Assembly: GCF_016583785.1 (NCBI RefSeq)
Contig: NZ_NRRU01000035.1
Location: forward strand, 1 to 46,983
Direction of reading: 5' to 3'
Source: Rubrivivax gelatinosus
GTDB lineage: Bacteria; Pseudomonadota; Gammaproteobacteria; Burkholderiales; Burkholderiaceae_C
DNA length: 46,983 nucleotides
In this document: piece by piece, positions 32,294-42,888 of the stretch
Layout: the number at the start of each line of letters is the position of its first letter
Numbering within the stretch: position 1 is the first letter of the stretch
The notes under the pieces: model-generated
What the model saw: the letters and a program-made list of their open reading frames with translations, nothing else
What the model was told of the DNA's origin: nothing
The model's database searches: none
Program-made: the position numbers and the translations under genes

Positions 32294-33217
32294 ATGAAGA
32301 AGGCACCGCTTTACAGCCGTTCGCGCCGGCCCGCCGACGCCACCCAGCCGCCACCGGCCGAAGCCCCGCCGCCAGCGGCGCCCGGCGCGGCCGCAGCGCC
32401 GCCCCGCCGCAGGCAGCGCCTGCCGCAGGCCCCGCTGTGGGCCGCCGGCGGCGCCGTCATCGCCACCGCGCTGCTGCTGGCCCTGGGCCCGCTGCGCCCC
32501 GGGCACGCGCTGACCCAGGCCGACATCGACGCCGCGGTGCGCGCCTCGCTCGAGAAGGAACCCCTGCCCTCGGCCGCGGCCAAGGCCTACGCTGCGGTCG
32601 AGGCCTCGGTCGTGCGCGTCATCGGCCTGATGGACGAACACGACGACGGTCGCGCCGCCAGCGACGAGGCGCGCGCGATGCAGCGCAGTCTGGGCACCGG
32701 CGTCGTCGTCATCGACAACGGCACCATCCTCACCAACCTGCACGTGGTCTGGGGCGCGCACAAGGTGCGCGTGATCTTCGCCGACGGCACCGAGTCGAAT
32801 GCGCGCCTGGTCGGCGTCCAGGCCGAGAACGACCTGGCGGTGCTGCGTGCCGACCACATCCCCGACGACCTGGCCGCGGCGACGATGCGCAGCACCGGCG
32901 ACCTGCGGCCCGGCGACCACGTCATCGCCGTCGGCCACCCCTTCGGCATCGGGCCGTCGGTGAGCTACGGCGTCGTATCCGGGCTGAACCGCGAGTTCCG
33001 TTCGGAAGCAGGCAAACGCACGCTGACCAACCTGATCCAGTTCGACGCCGCCGCCAACCCCGGCAACTCCGGCGGCCCGCTGGTGACGATGGACGGCCAG
33101 GTCGTCGGCATCGTCACCGCCATCCTCAACCCGTCGGAAGAACGCACCTTCGTCGGCATCGGCTTTGCCGTGCCGATCGAAAATGCCGCCGCCGCGGCCG
33201 GCATGCCGCCGTTCTGA
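32294..33217 (+). CDS. Membrane-anchored trypsin-like (S1C) serine protease without PDZ domain
   Basis: A 307-aa protein. A proline- and arginine-rich cytoplasmic tail (residues 1-46) leads to one transmembrane helix at about 47-66. The protease domain then has the full triad H150 (TNLHVVWG), D180 (ENDLAVLR) and S259 (NPGNSGGPL), as in DegP/HtrA. The protein ends right after the protease fold, so it has no PDZ domain for substrate recognition or trimer control. GGAG/GAGGA precedes the ATG at 32294. It is followed after 31 bases by moxR-DUF58-VWA on the same strand, suggesting a shared envelope function. Confidence 0.9.
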   Translation: MKKAPLYSRSRRPADATQPPPAEAPPPAAPGAAAAPPRRRQRLPQAPLWAAGGAVIATALLLALGPLRPGHALTQADIDAAVRASLEKEPLPSAAAKAYAAVEASVVRVIGLMDEHDDGRAASDEARAMQRSLGTGVVVIDNGTILTNLHVVWGAHKVRVIFADGTESNARLVGVQAENDLAVLRADHIPDDLAAATMRSTGDLRPGDHVIAVGHPFGIGPSVSYGVVSGLNREFRSEAGKRTLTNLIQFDAAANPGNSGGPLVTMDGQVVGIVTAILNPSEERTFVGIGFAVPIENAAAAAGMPPF

Positions 33218-33248
33218 TGCGCCGCCACCGGAGAGACACTTGTCGTCG

Positions 33249-34242
<994 letters not shown>

Positions 34243-34250
<8 letters not shown>

Positions 34251-35196
34251 GTCGCCCGAGCACCTGCTGCGCCGTCTCGAGTGGACGGTGCTGCGGCGGC
34301 TGGACGGCCTGCTGCAGGGCGACTACCGCACGCTGCTGCGCGGCGGCGGCGTCGACCTCGCCGACCTGCGCGAATACCAGCTCTTCGACGACGTGCGCCA
34401 CATCGACTGGAACGTCACCGCACGCCTGCAGCAGCCCTATGTGCGCCAGTTCGTCGAGGACCGCGACCTGACGGCCTGGTTCCTGCTGGACCTGTCGCCG
34501 AGCGTGGACTTCGGCTCGGGCGAACGCAGCAAGCGCGAGGTCTCGCAGGCCTTCGCCGGGGCGCTGGCGCGCATCGTCACGCGCCACGGCAACCGCGTCG
34601 GCGCCCTCTTCTACGGCCGCCGCGTCGACCACGTGCTGCAGCCCTCGGCGACGCGGCTGCAGGTGCTGGAACTGCTGCGCCGCATGCAGCCGCCGGCGCA
34701 GCCGCCCGTGGCCGCGACACCGACGGCGCTGGCCGAACTGCTGGACGCCGCGGCCGGCATCATCCGGCGGCGCTCGCTGGTCTTCGTCGTCTCCGACTTC
34801 ATCTCGACGCCGGGCTGGGCGCCTTCGCTGGCGCGCCTGGCGCGGCGCCACGAGCTGATCGCGGTGCGTGTGCTCGACCCGGCGGAGATGGCGCTGCCCG
34901 ACGTCGGCCTGGTCACGGTCGAAGACGCCGAGACCGGCGAGCAGCTGCTGGTCGACGCCGCCGACCCGGCCTTCCGCGCGCGCTATGCCGCGATCGCCGA
35001 AGCCGAGGAGAACAGCTTGCGCGCCGCGCTCGCCGAGTCGGGCGCCGACGTGCTCGAACTCGCCACCGACGAGGACCTGCTGGACGCGCTGCTGCGTTTT
35101 GCCGACCTGCGGCGCCAGCGCGCGCGCCTGAAGGCCTCGCCGCGGCTGCCGGCACACCTGCGCGAACGCGCCGAGCCGCTGGGGGCCGCGGCATGA
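34243..35196 (+). CDS. DUF58-domain protein (MoxR partner)
   Basis: A 317-aa cytoplasmic protein of the DUF58 family, a degenerate VWA-like fold. The signature DLREYQLFDDVRHIDWNVTAR lies near residues 40-60, followed by DLTAWFLLDLSPSVDFG, where the metal-site S-x-S is kept in a modified form, and later LVFVVSDFIS. DUF58 proteins always sit next to MoxR and are thought to hand substrates to it. The start is a GTG at 34243 inside the last codons of moxR; the end overlaps the VWA gene by ATGA. Confidence 0.92.
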
Positions 35197-36224
35197 GCTT
35201 CATCTGGCCGCAGATGCTGGCGGCGCTGGTGCTGCTGCCGCTGCTGGTGCTGCTCTACCTGTGGCTGCTGCGCCGGCGGCGGCGTGCGACCGTGCGCCTG
35301 GCCAGCATCGCGATCGCACGCCAGGCGCTGGGCCGCGGCCCGGGCTGGCGCCGCCACCTGCCGCCGGCGCTGATGCTGCTGGCGCTGGCCGCGCTGCTGC
35401 TGGCGCTGGCACGGCCGACGGCGACGCTGACGCTGCCGCTGGCCGAACGCACCATCATCCTGGCGATGGACGTCTCCGGCAGCATGCGCGCCGAGGACGT
35501 CAAGCCCAACCGCCTGGTCGCGGCGCAGGAGGCGGCGCGTGCCTTCGTCGCCTCGCTGCCGCGCGAGGTGCGCGTCGGCGTGGTCTCGTTCGCCGGCACC
35601 GCGGCCGTGGTGCAGGCGCCGACCACCAGCCGCGACGACGTCTTCGCTGCGATCGAACGTTTCCAGCTGCAGCGCGGCACCGCCATCGGCAGCGGCATCG
35701 TGCTGTCGCTGGCGACGCTGTTCCCGCAGGCCGGCATCGACATCCAGCAGGTGACCGGACAGCGCCCGATGCCGCGCATGCTGGGCGATCCCGACAAACC
35801 CAAGGACTTCAGCCCGGTGGCCCCCGGCTCCTACGGCTCGGCGGCGATGATCCTGCTGACCGACGGCCAGCGCACCACCGGCCCCGACCCGATAGACGCA
35901 GCGAAGATGGCCGCCGACCGCGGCATCCGCGTCTACACGGTCGGCGTCGGCACCACCCAGGGCGAGATCATCGGCTTCGAAGGCTGGTCGATGCGGGTGC
36001 GGCTGGACGAGGACACGCTGCGCCAGATCGCGCAGATGACGCTGGGCGAGTATTTCTACGCCGGCACCGCCGAAGACCTGAAGAAGGTCTACGAGCGCCT
36101 GAGCGCACGCATGGTGGTCGAGCGCAAGGAGACCGAGGTCACGGCGCTGTTCGCCGGGCTGGGCGCGCTGCTGGCGCTGGTGGCGTCGGCGCTGTCGCTG
36201 TGGTGGTTCGGGCGCGTGGCCTGA
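35193..36224 (+). CDS. BatA-like VWA-domain membrane protein
   Basis: A 343-aa inner-membrane protein: helix at 5-26, helix at 58-76, a VWA domain from about 85 to 305 with intact MIDAS (DVSGS at 93-97, GTAIGSG, LLTDGQRT), and a C-terminal helix at about 318-339. The layout is that of Bacteroides-aerotolerance BatA. The domain should face the periplasm or cytoplasm depending on topology I cannot settle. No bloodstream of further Bat genes (BatB-E, TPR) follows, so this is a short MoxR-DUF58-VWA operon. It stops directly against the convergent lysozyme gene. Confidence 0.92.
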   Translation: MSFIWPQMLAALVLLPLLVLLYLWLLRRRRRATVRLASIAIARQALGRGPGWRRHLPPALMLLALAALLLALARPTATLTLPLAERTIILAMDVSGSMRAEDVKPNRLVAAQEAARAFVASLPREVRVGVVSFAGTAAVVQAPTTSRDDVFAAIERFQLQRGTAIGSGIVLSLATLFPQAGIDIQQVTGQRPMPRMLGDPDKPKDFSPVAPGSYGSAAMILLTDGQRTTGPDPIDAAKMAADRGIRVYTVGVGTTQGEIIGFEGWSMRVRLDEDTLRQIAQMTLGEYFYAGTAEDLKKVYERLSARMVVERKETEVTALFAGLGALLALVASALSLWWFGRVA

Positions 36225-37004
36225 TCAGGCCGGCGTCGTCTGCTTTCGTTTGCCGGCGCGGGTGCGCCGCGGCGTGGCCGGCAGCTGCAGGCCCAGCGGG
36301 TCGCTCGTCGGCAGCACCGCGGCGCGCGCCTTGGCGGCGGTCTTGCGCGGCGGGCGCTTCGCCACCTCCTGCTCGCGTTCGACGCGGCGCAGGATCGAGC
36401 GCCCCTCGTCGGGCCGTGGCGGCGCCAGCACGACCGCGCCGCGAGCCGCGCGCAGGCCGGCGGCGGCGCGCCAGTCCTGGCCGAGGAAGAGCGCACGTTC
36501 GGCCCGGCGCCGGCGCGTCAGCCCCGGCAGCGGCTGCAGCACGCCGTCGACGCGGGCCTTGTCCCAGACCAGGAACTGATCGGCCGCAGCGGCGGCGTCG
36601 CCGGCGTTGAGCTTCTTCAGCAGCGTGGACTTCTGCAGCGCACCAGCTCCGAGGTTGAAGCAGAAGCTGACCAGGGCGCCGAAAGCGCCGTCGTCCAGCG
36701 CCACCGTCGCCAGCGCCTGCACGTCGCGGCAGGCATCGAGCAGGTCAGCGCGCAGCAGGGTCTCGGCCTGCGCCTTCGTGATGCCGCCGGGATAGAGCGC
36801 ACGCGCCTGCGCCGCCGCCGCCGGCCCGCGCAGCCAGCGCCCGGCGCTGTCGGCGATCGCATGGCCCCAGCCTATGGTCCAGATGCCGACCGGGTCGAGG
36901 TAGGGGTCGATGTTGACGGTGCGCGGGTCGCCGTCAGGGATGCCCTCGAAGCTCTTGACCAGTTCCAGCCCTTCGTCGGGCATGTCGCGCAGTGCAGCGG
37001 GCAT
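36225..37004 (-). CDS. GH24-family lysozyme (endolysin-like)
   Basis: A 259-aa protein. Residues 8-165 match the T4/P21-type lysozyme fold: catalytic E20 (KSFEG), then YLDPVGIWTIGWGH with D37 and T43 in the expected E-D-T spacing, and LVSFCFNLG. Such enzymes cut peptidoglycan glycan strands. About 90 residues of arginine/lysine-rich tail follow with no known domain. There is no signal or SAR sequence and no holin, spanin or other phage gene next to it, so it is a stand-alone gene, perhaps a domesticated phage remnant or an exported effector. The ATG at 37004 has GGAGG seven bases upstream. Confidence 0.88.
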   Translation of the reverse strand: MPAALRDMPDEGLELVKSFEGIPDGDPRTVNIDPYLDPVGIWTIGWGHAIADSAGRWLRGPAAAAQARALYPGGITKAQAETLLRADLLDACRDVQALATVALDDGAFGALVSFCFNLGAGALQKSTLLKKLNAGDAAAAADQFLVWDKARVDGVLQPLPGLTRRRRAERALFLGQDWRAAAGLRAARGAVVLAPPRPDEGRSILRRVEREQEVAKRPPRKTAAKARAAVLPTSDPLGLQLPATPRRTRAGKRKQTTPA

Positions 37005-37030
37005 GGGTGACCTCCATCGGTTGCGCGGCC

Positions 37031-37061
37031 GATTGTTCGCCGCCGCCGCGGCGACGCAATC
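37031..37061 (-). terminator. Hairpin between the sugar dehydrogenase and lysozyme genes
   Basis: TCGCCGC/GCGGCGA with a four-base loop is extended by GATTG/CAATC after a small internal loop. It begins 17 bases beyond the dehydrogenase stop and ends upstream of the lysozyme RBS. There is no U-tract. Confidence 0.4.
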
Positions 37062-37078
37062 CCGCACAGCCGCTGCCC

Positions 37079-38179
37079 TCAGCGCTCGAGCCGCCAGAGC
37101 CGCCCGTCTGCACCGTCGGTGAGCGCGTAGAGCCAGCCGTCAGGCCCCTGGCGCAGGTCGCGGATGCGCGCCCCGAGTTCGTGGCGCTCTTCGGCGACGA
37201 CACGGCGCCCGTCCAGCGTCAGCCGCACCAGGGCCTCGCCGCGCAGCGCGCCCAGCACCAGGCTGCCCTGCCAGCCGGGGTAACGCTCGGAGCCGACGAA
37301 GGCCAGCCCGCTGGGCGCGATCGACGGCACCCAGACCTTCAGCGGCTGCTCGAAGCCGGCGCGCGGGCCTTCGTCGCCGATGCGCGTGCCGCTGCCGTAG
37401 TTGCGGCCGTAGGTGAGCAGCGGCCAGCCGTAGTTGCGCCCACGTTCGACGACGTTGACCTCGTCGCCGCCTTGCGGCCCGTGTTCGACGGCCCAGAGTT
37501 CGCCGGTCTGCGGATGCAGCGCCGCGCCCTGCACGTTGCGGTGGCCCAGGCTCCAGACCTCGGCCGCCATGCCGGCGGCACGCGGGTTGTCCGCCGGCGC
37601 CCGGCCGTCGCGGTCGACGCGCACGAACTTGCCGAGGTGGTTGCCCGGCAGCTGGGCGTCGTCGCGACGCGAGAAGCGGTCGCCCAGGCCCACGGCCAGC
37701 GTGCCGTCGCGCAGGAAGACGATGCGCGAGCCGCAGTGCGCCGAGCTCGACACCTTGGGCTGCTGGCGGAAGATCGTGCGCACCTCGCTCAGTTTGTCGC
37801 CGTCCAGGCGCCCGCGCGCCAGCGCCGTGCTGTTGCCGCCGTCGCCGGGCTCGGCGAAGGTCCAGAAGACCAGGCCGTTGCGCTTGAAGTCGGGGTCGAC
37901 GGCGACGTCGAGCAGCCCGCACTGGCCGCGCACGTCGACCGCCGGCAGCCCGGCCAGCGGCGCCGACAGCGTGCCGTCGGCGCGCAGCAGGCGCAGCCGG
38001 CCGACCTTTTCCGTGATCAGCGCGCGGCCGTCGGGCAGGAAGGCGATGGCCCAGGGATGGTCCAGGCCGCTGGCGACGACGACCGGGCGCAGGGTCTCGG
38101 CCGCAGGCGCAGGGTTGGCGGCCAGCCCGGCGGCGAGCGCGACGACGAGCGGCAGCAGGCGCCGAGATCGGGTGTTCAT
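37079..38179 (-). CDS. PQQ-dependent aldose sugar dehydrogenase-like protein
   Basis: A 366-aa periplasmic beta-propeller of the soluble glucose dehydrogenase/YliI (Asd) family. A signal peptide (RSRR, hydrophobic core, APA cleavage near residue 27) precedes the mature protein. Family blocks are LDHPWAIAFLPDGRALITEK, GQCGLLDVAVDPDF, SSSAHCGSRIVF with the catalytic histidine, and LGHRNVQGAALHPQTGELW with EHGPQGGDEVNVV and RNYGWP. It would oxidise aldoses with PQQ as cofactor and pass electrons to the respiratory chain; substrate is not known. No PQQ synthesis genes are here. The start at 38179 is preceded by a CAGCAT hexamer instead of an RBS. Confidence 0.92.
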   Translation of the reverse strand: MNTRSRRLLPLVVALAAGLAANPAPAAETLRPVVVASGLDHPWAIAFLPDGRALITEKVGRLRLLRADGTLSAPLAGLPAVDVRGQCGLLDVAVDPDFKRNGLVFWTFAEPGDGGNSTALARGRLDGDKLSEVRTIFRQQPKVSSSAHCGSRIVFLRDGTLAVGLGDRFSRRDDAQLPGNHLGKFVRVDRDGRAPADNPRAAGMAAEVWSLGHRNVQGAALHPQTGELWAVEHGPQGGDEVNVVERGRNYGWPLLTYGRNYGSGTRIGDEGPRAGFEQPLKVWVPSIAPSGLAFVGSERYPGWQGSLVLGALRGEALVRLTLDGRRVVAEERHELGARIRDLRQGPDGWLYALTDGADGRLWRLER

Positions 38180-38185
38180 CGGCGC

Positions 38186-38191
38186 ATGCTG
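38186..38191 (-). promoter_or_regulatory. -10-like hexamer before the sugar dehydrogenase gene
   Basis: On the minus strand CAGCAT ends six bases before the ATG at 38179, giving a leaderless or nearly leaderless mRNA independent of recJ. Confidence 0.35.
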
Positions 38192-38233
38192 CCGCGCACG
38201 GCCGTGCCGCACGCGCGCTGGGGCCATACGCCC

Positions 38234-39943
38234 TCAGGCGGCGGCTTCGACCACCATCTGCACGCGCGCCTGCCCGTTCCACTCGTCCAACGACAGGCGG
38301 TAGGCCAGGCGCACGCGTTCGGCCACCGGCTCGGCGTGGCCGAACCAGATCGCCTCGCGCACGCTGGCGCCGTGGCGCAGGCGCAGCTTCAGGTGTTTCT
38401 CGCCGACCAGGCGCTGCTGCAGCACCTGCATCTCGTCGCAGAACACCGGCGCCTCGAAACCCTGGCCCCAGACCTGGGCGTCGAGCAGGCCGACGGTGGC
38501 GGCGTCGAACCACTGCGGGTCCAGCGGCCCGTCGACGGCGATGCGGCGCTCCAGCGTCGCCGCGTCCAGCCACTCGCCGGCCACCTGGCGCAGCGCCTGG
38601 GCGAAGGTCTCGAAACCGGCCGGCGCCAGCGTGCAGCCGGCCGCCATCGCGTGGCCGCCGAAACGCAGCAGCAGCCCCGGGTGGCGCTTGGCGACGAGGT
38701 CGAGCGCGTCGCGCAGGTGAAAACCGGGGATCGAGCGCCCCGAACCCTTCAGCGCGCCGTCGGCGCCGCAGGCAAAGGCGAAGGTCGGGCGGTGCAGCCT
38801 GTCCTTCAGCCGCCCGGCGACGATGCCGACCACGCCTTCGTGGAAGCTGGGGTCGAAGAGCGCGACTGCCGGCGGCGTGCTGTCGGCGCCGTAACGTTCG
38901 ACCGCCGCTTCGGCAAGCTCGCGCATGCCGGCTTCGACGTCGCGGCGTTCGCGGTTGATCGCGTCGAGCTGGGCGGCGAGCTCGGCGGCGCGGCCGGCGT
39001 CGTCGGTCAGCAGGCATTCGATGCCCAGCGTCATGTCGGCCAGCCGGCCGGCGGCGTTGATGCGTGGCCCGAGTGCGAAGCCGAAGTCGAAGCCGCAGGC
39101 ACGTTCGGGCTGGCGCCGCGCGGCCGCGAACAGCGCCGCGACACCCGGCTGCATGCGCCCGGCGCGCACCCGGCGCAGGCCCTGGGCGACGAGGCGGCGG
39201 TTGTTGGCGTCAAGCCTGACGACGTCGGCCACGGTGCCCAGTGCCACCAGGTCCAGCAGCGCGTCCAGCCGCGGCTGGCTGGCGGCGTCGAAACGCCCGC
39301 GCGCGCGCAGCTCGGCACGGGCCGCCAGCAGCACGTAGAAGACGACGCCCACGCCCGCCAGCGCCTTGCTCTCGAAGCCGCAGGCCGGCTGGTTGGGGTT
39401 GACGATGACGTCGGCCGCCGGCAGCACGACGGCGCCGGCCTGCAGCGCCGGCAGGTGGTGGTCTGTGACCAGCACCGACATGCCCAGCGCCCGTGCATGC
39501 GCCACGCCCTCCAGGCTGGCGATGCCGTTGTCGACGGTGAGCAGCAGGTCCGGGCGCTTTTCGCGGGCCAGCTCGACGATCGCCGGCGTCAGCCCGTAGC
39601 CGTGCACCGCGCGGTCGGGCACGACGTAGGCCAGGTTCTCGCGTGCCGCACCCAGCATCGCCAGGCCGCGCAAGGCGACGGCGCAGGCGGTGGCGCCGTC
39701 GCAGTCGTAGTCGGCGACGACGCAGATGCGGCCGCCTGCGGCGATCAGGTCGGCCAGCAGCCGGCCGGCTTCGGCGGCGCCGTGCAGCGCCGCCGGCGGC
39801 AGCAGCCGCGCCAGGCCGTCGTCGAGCTCGTCGGCGGCGCGCACGCCGCGTGCCGCCAGCAGCCGTGCCAGCAGCGGGTGCACGCCGGCCTGTTCGAGCG
39901 CGAAGGCCGCGCGCGGCGGCACGTCGCGGGTGTGCAGGATCAC
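38234..39943 (-). CDS. recJ: Single-stranded-DNA-specific exonuclease RecJ
   Basis: A 569-aa DHH-family 5'-3' exonuclease for single-stranded DNA, used in RecF-pathway recombination, mismatch and base-excision repair. Manganese-binding motifs are present: DYDCDGATA at 78-86, VDNG at 137-140, TDHH at 160-163, and LVALGTVADVV. The GPRINAAGR motif and the DHHA1 motif GGHAMAAG follow, then the OB-like C-terminal part. The usual third residue of the first motif is alanine (DYDADG); a cysteine there is a conservative change. The start overlaps the upstream RpfE-type gene by four bases. Confidence 0.96.
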   Translation of the reverse strand: MILHTRDVPPRAAFALEQAGVHPLLARLLAARGVRAADELDDGLARLLPPAALHGAAEAGRLLADLIAAGGRICVVADYDCDGATACAVALRGLAMLGAARENLAYVVPDRAVHGYGLTPAIVELAREKRPDLLLTVDNGIASLEGVAHARALGMSVLVTDHHLPALQAGAVVLPAADVIVNPNQPACGFESKALAGVGVVFYVLLAARAELRARGRFDAASQPRLDALLDLVALGTVADVVRLDANNRRLVAQGLRRVRAGRMQPGVAALFAAARRQPERACGFDFGFALGPRINAAGRLADMTLGIECLLTDDAGRAAELAAQLDAINRERRDVEAGMRELAEAAVERYGADSTPPAVALFDPSFHEGVVGIVAGRLKDRLHRPTFAFACGADGALKGSGRSIPGFHLRDALDLVAKRHPGLLLRFGGHAMAAGCTLAPAGFETFAQALRQVAGEWLDAATLERRIAVDGPLDPQWFDAATVGLLDAQVWGQGFEAPVFCDEMQVLQQRLVGEKHLKLRLRHGASVREAIWFGHAEPVAERVRLAYRLSLDEWNGQARVQMVVEAAA

Positions 39944-40872
39944 AGCGTCTCCAGCAGGGCTTGCGGCGCCGGGCGCGCCAGGCGCGCACGCAGCGCCTGC
40001 CAGGCGCCGCCGGCTTCGCAGGAGACGCCGGCACGTTCACCGCACAGCGTCAGCCGCACCGTCTGGCCGCGCACCCGCGCCGCCAGCAGCTCGGCCACCG
40101 GGCCGGCGTCCAGCGCCGCCCATTCGCGGCTCCAGGCCTCCCAGTCCTCGTTCAGCGCCGGCGTGCGCAGGCGTTCGTCGACTTGCGGCATGCGGCCGCG
40201 CACGGCCTGCGCCGGGCCGCAGCCGCTGAGCCAGAAGGTGTTGACGCTCGCCAGCCCGCGCGCCTCGCGTTCGTCGTTCAGCGGGTGCGTGTACAGCAGC
40301 ATCTGGACCTCGTTCTGCAGCCGGCGCACCAGGCGCACCGCTGGCTGCTCGGTCAGCCAGGCGTCGACGTGGCGGCCGATGACGCGGTCGGGCGAAGCGG
40401 TGCGCAGCTCGGCCAGGCTCTCGTGCGCCAGGTACCAGCGCAGCGGCGCGCCCCAGCGCAGCACGAAACCTTCGCTGGTGAAGAGCGGCGCCACCGCTTC
40501 GAAGAAGGCGTGCGAGCCGGCGGCGTCGAGCTCGAGCTGCAGCGGGTCGAGGAAGCTGACCTGCTCGGTGCCCAGCTGCCAGTGCGCCGGCGTCAGCTCG
40601 CCCCAGGCGAGGTCGCCCAGGATCTCGGCCGAGACGCCGTCGCCGGCGGCATGCCAGGCGGCCCAGGGCAGCTGCCCGTCGCCGCCGGCGAAGCCGAGTT
40701 CACGCGCCAGGGCGCGCTCGTGCGGCGGGCTGAAGCTGGTCTCGTCGCCGTCGTCACGCACCCGCACCGGCAGGCGCGCGAGCAGTTCGCGCAGACGCGG
40801 CAGTTCGAGGCGGCTGAGGGCGGCGCGGCCGGCGTCCGACAGCGGCGCCGCGAAAGGAACGATCAGGTGCAC
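39940..40872 (-). CDS. RecJ-linked RpfE-type conserved protein (phosphatase/mutase-like annotation in relatives)
   Basis: A 310-aa soluble protein of unknown function. It matches by content and position the 'RpfE-type regulatory protein' found next to recJ in Xanthomonas and many betaproteobacteria, which is also annotated as a phosphoglycerate-mutase-like protein (COG4255 type). Blocks include HWQLGTEQVSFLDP, LYTHPLNDEREARG and VNTFWLSGCGPAQ. I start it at the GTG at 40872 (MHLIVPFAAP) rather than the ATG at 40881, because GATAAT overlaps that ATG and lies seven bases before the GTG, a placement shared with other leaderless genes here. It is coupled to recJ by a four-base overlap. Biochemical role unknown. 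Confidence 0.75.
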   Translation of the reverse strand: MHLIVPFAAPLSDAGRAALSRLELPRLRELLARLPVRVRDDGDETSFSPPHERALARELGFAGGDGQLPWAAWHAAGDGVSAEILGDLAWGELTPAHWQLGTEQVSFLDPLQLELDAAGSHAFFEAVAPLFTSEGFVLRWGAPLRWYLAHESLAELRTASPDRVIGRHVDAWLTEQPAVRLVRRLQNEVQMLLYTHPLNDEREARGLASVNTFWLSGCGPAQAVRGRMPQVDERLRTPALNEDWEAWSREWAALDAGPVAELLAARVRGQTVRLTLCGERAGVSCEAGGAWQALRARLARPAPQALLETL

Positions 40873-40879
40873 GGCGCGC

Positions 40880-40885
40880 ATTATC
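40880..40885 (-). promoter_or_regulatory. -10 element of the RpfE-type/recJ operon
   Basis: GATAAT on the minus strand, five of six matching the sigma-70 consensus, ends seven bases before GTG 40872. It overlaps ATG 40881, which argues against that codon being the start. Confidence 0.5.
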
Positions 40886-40918
40886 CGGCCCCGCGCCGGG
40901 ACGCCCGGCGCGGCGGGT

Positions 40919-40924
40919 TAGCAT
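40919..40924 (+). promoter_or_regulatory. -10-like hexamer before lolC
   Basis: TAGCAT ends nine bases before the lolC ATG at 40934. It faces the divergent GATAAT within 34 bases, so the two promoters must overlap upstream. Confidence 0.45.
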
Positions 40925-40933
40925 CGCCCACCC

Positions 40934-42182
40934 ATGAACCTGCCCTACGAGTGGCACGTCGGCTGGCGCTACACGCGCGCCGGACGTGCAGGCCGACGCA
41001 ACGGCTTCATCTCGTTCATCTCCGCGATCTCGGTGCTCGGCATCGCGCTCGGCGTGGCGGCCCTGATCATCGTGCTCAGCGTGATGAACGGCTTCCAGAA
41101 GGAGGTGCGCGACCGCATGCTGAGCGTGATCTCGGCCGTCGAGATCCACGACGCCGGCGGCGCCGCCCTGCCCGACTGGCAGGCCACCGCCCAGGCTGCA
41201 CGCGCCAACCCGCAGGTGGTCGGCGCCGCACCTTTCGTCGCCGCCCAGACCCTGGTCGGCCGCGGCGACGTGCTGCGCGGCGCGGTCGTGCGCGGCATAG
41301 ACCCGGCCGCCGAGGCCGGGGTCACCGATCTCGCCCGGCGCCTGCGCGACCAGGAACTCGCGGCGCTGCAGCCCGGCCAGTGGCACGCGGTGATCGGCGT
41401 CGAGCTCGCCCGGCTGCTGGGCGTGCGCGTCGGCGACTCGATCACGATCGCCGCACCCGGCGGCCAGTTCACGCCCGCCGGGGTCGTGCCGCGGCTCAAG
41501 CAGTTCACCGTCACCGGCACCTTCGAGGCCGGGCACTACGAGTACGACAGCGGCCTGGTGCTGATCGCGCTGGACGACGCCGCGCGCCTGTTCCAGACCG
41601 GCGGCCCGACCGGCGTGCAGCTGAAGCTGGCCGACGTGCACCAGGCACGCGGCGTAGGCGACGAGCTGGCGCAGGCGCTGGGCCCGGCGGTCGTGGTGCG
41701 CGACTGGACCCAGACCAACCGCAACTGGTTCGACGCGGTGCAGATCGAGAAGCGGCTGATGGCGATCATCCTGACGCTGATCGTCGCGGTCGCCGCGTTC
41801 AACCTGGTGTCGACGCTGGTGATGACGGTGACCGACAAACGCGCCGACATCGCCATCCTGCGCACGCTGGGCGCGAGCCCGCGGTCGATCATGGGCATCT
41901 TCATCGTCCAGGGCGCGACCGCCGGCGTCATCGGCACCGCCAGCGGCGTTGCGCTCGGGCTGCTGGTGGCCTTCAACATCGACGTGCTGGTGCCGGCGCT
42001 GGAGCGCGTGCTGGGCGTGGCCTTCCTGCCCAGCAGCGTCTACGTCATCAGCCGCATGCCCAGCGAGCCGATGATGTCCGACGTGCTGCCGATCGCCGTC
42101 GTCTCGCTGCTGCTGGCCTTCGTCGCGACGCTGTACCCGAGCTGGCGCGCCAGCCGCGTGAACCCGGCCGAGGCCCTGCGTT

Positions 42183-42190
<8 letters not shown>
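40934..42190 (+). CDS. lolC: Lipoprotein-releasing ABC transporter permease (LolC/LolE/LolF type)
   Basis: A 418-aa inner-membrane permease with one N-terminal helix, a periplasmic domain at about 50-260, and three C-terminal helices of the FtsX fold. Conserved parts are [48 protein letters not shown] and the coupling segment [28 protein letters not shown]. It extracts outer-membrane lipoproteins for hand-over to LolA. Only one permease gene accompanies lolD, so it may act as a homodimer like LolF. It overlaps lolD by 8 bases. Confidence 0.94.
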
Positions 42191-42857
<667 letters not shown>

Positions 42858-42874
42858 ATCCGCGGGCCGCTTCC

Positions 42875-42880
42875 TACAAT
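42875..42880 (+). promoter_or_regulatory. -10 element giving a leaderless PHP mRNA
   Basis: TACAAT, five of six matching consensus, ends eight bases before GTG 42889. Transcription would start at about 42887-42888, at or one base before the initiation codon. There is no Shine-Dalgarno sequence in the 31-base gap after lolD. Confidence 0.55.
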
Positions 42881-42888
42881 CGGCCGCA

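Noticed and set aside
36225..37004. Prophage remnant around the lysozyme gene
   Set aside because: Neighbouring genes on both sides are ordinary chromosomal genes, with no integrase, tail, holin or attachment-site repeat visible.
40879..40881. ATG at 40881 as start of the RpfE-type gene
   Set aside because: It is embedded in a GATAAT promoter hexamer, so transcription would begin downstream of it; GTG 40872 fits better.
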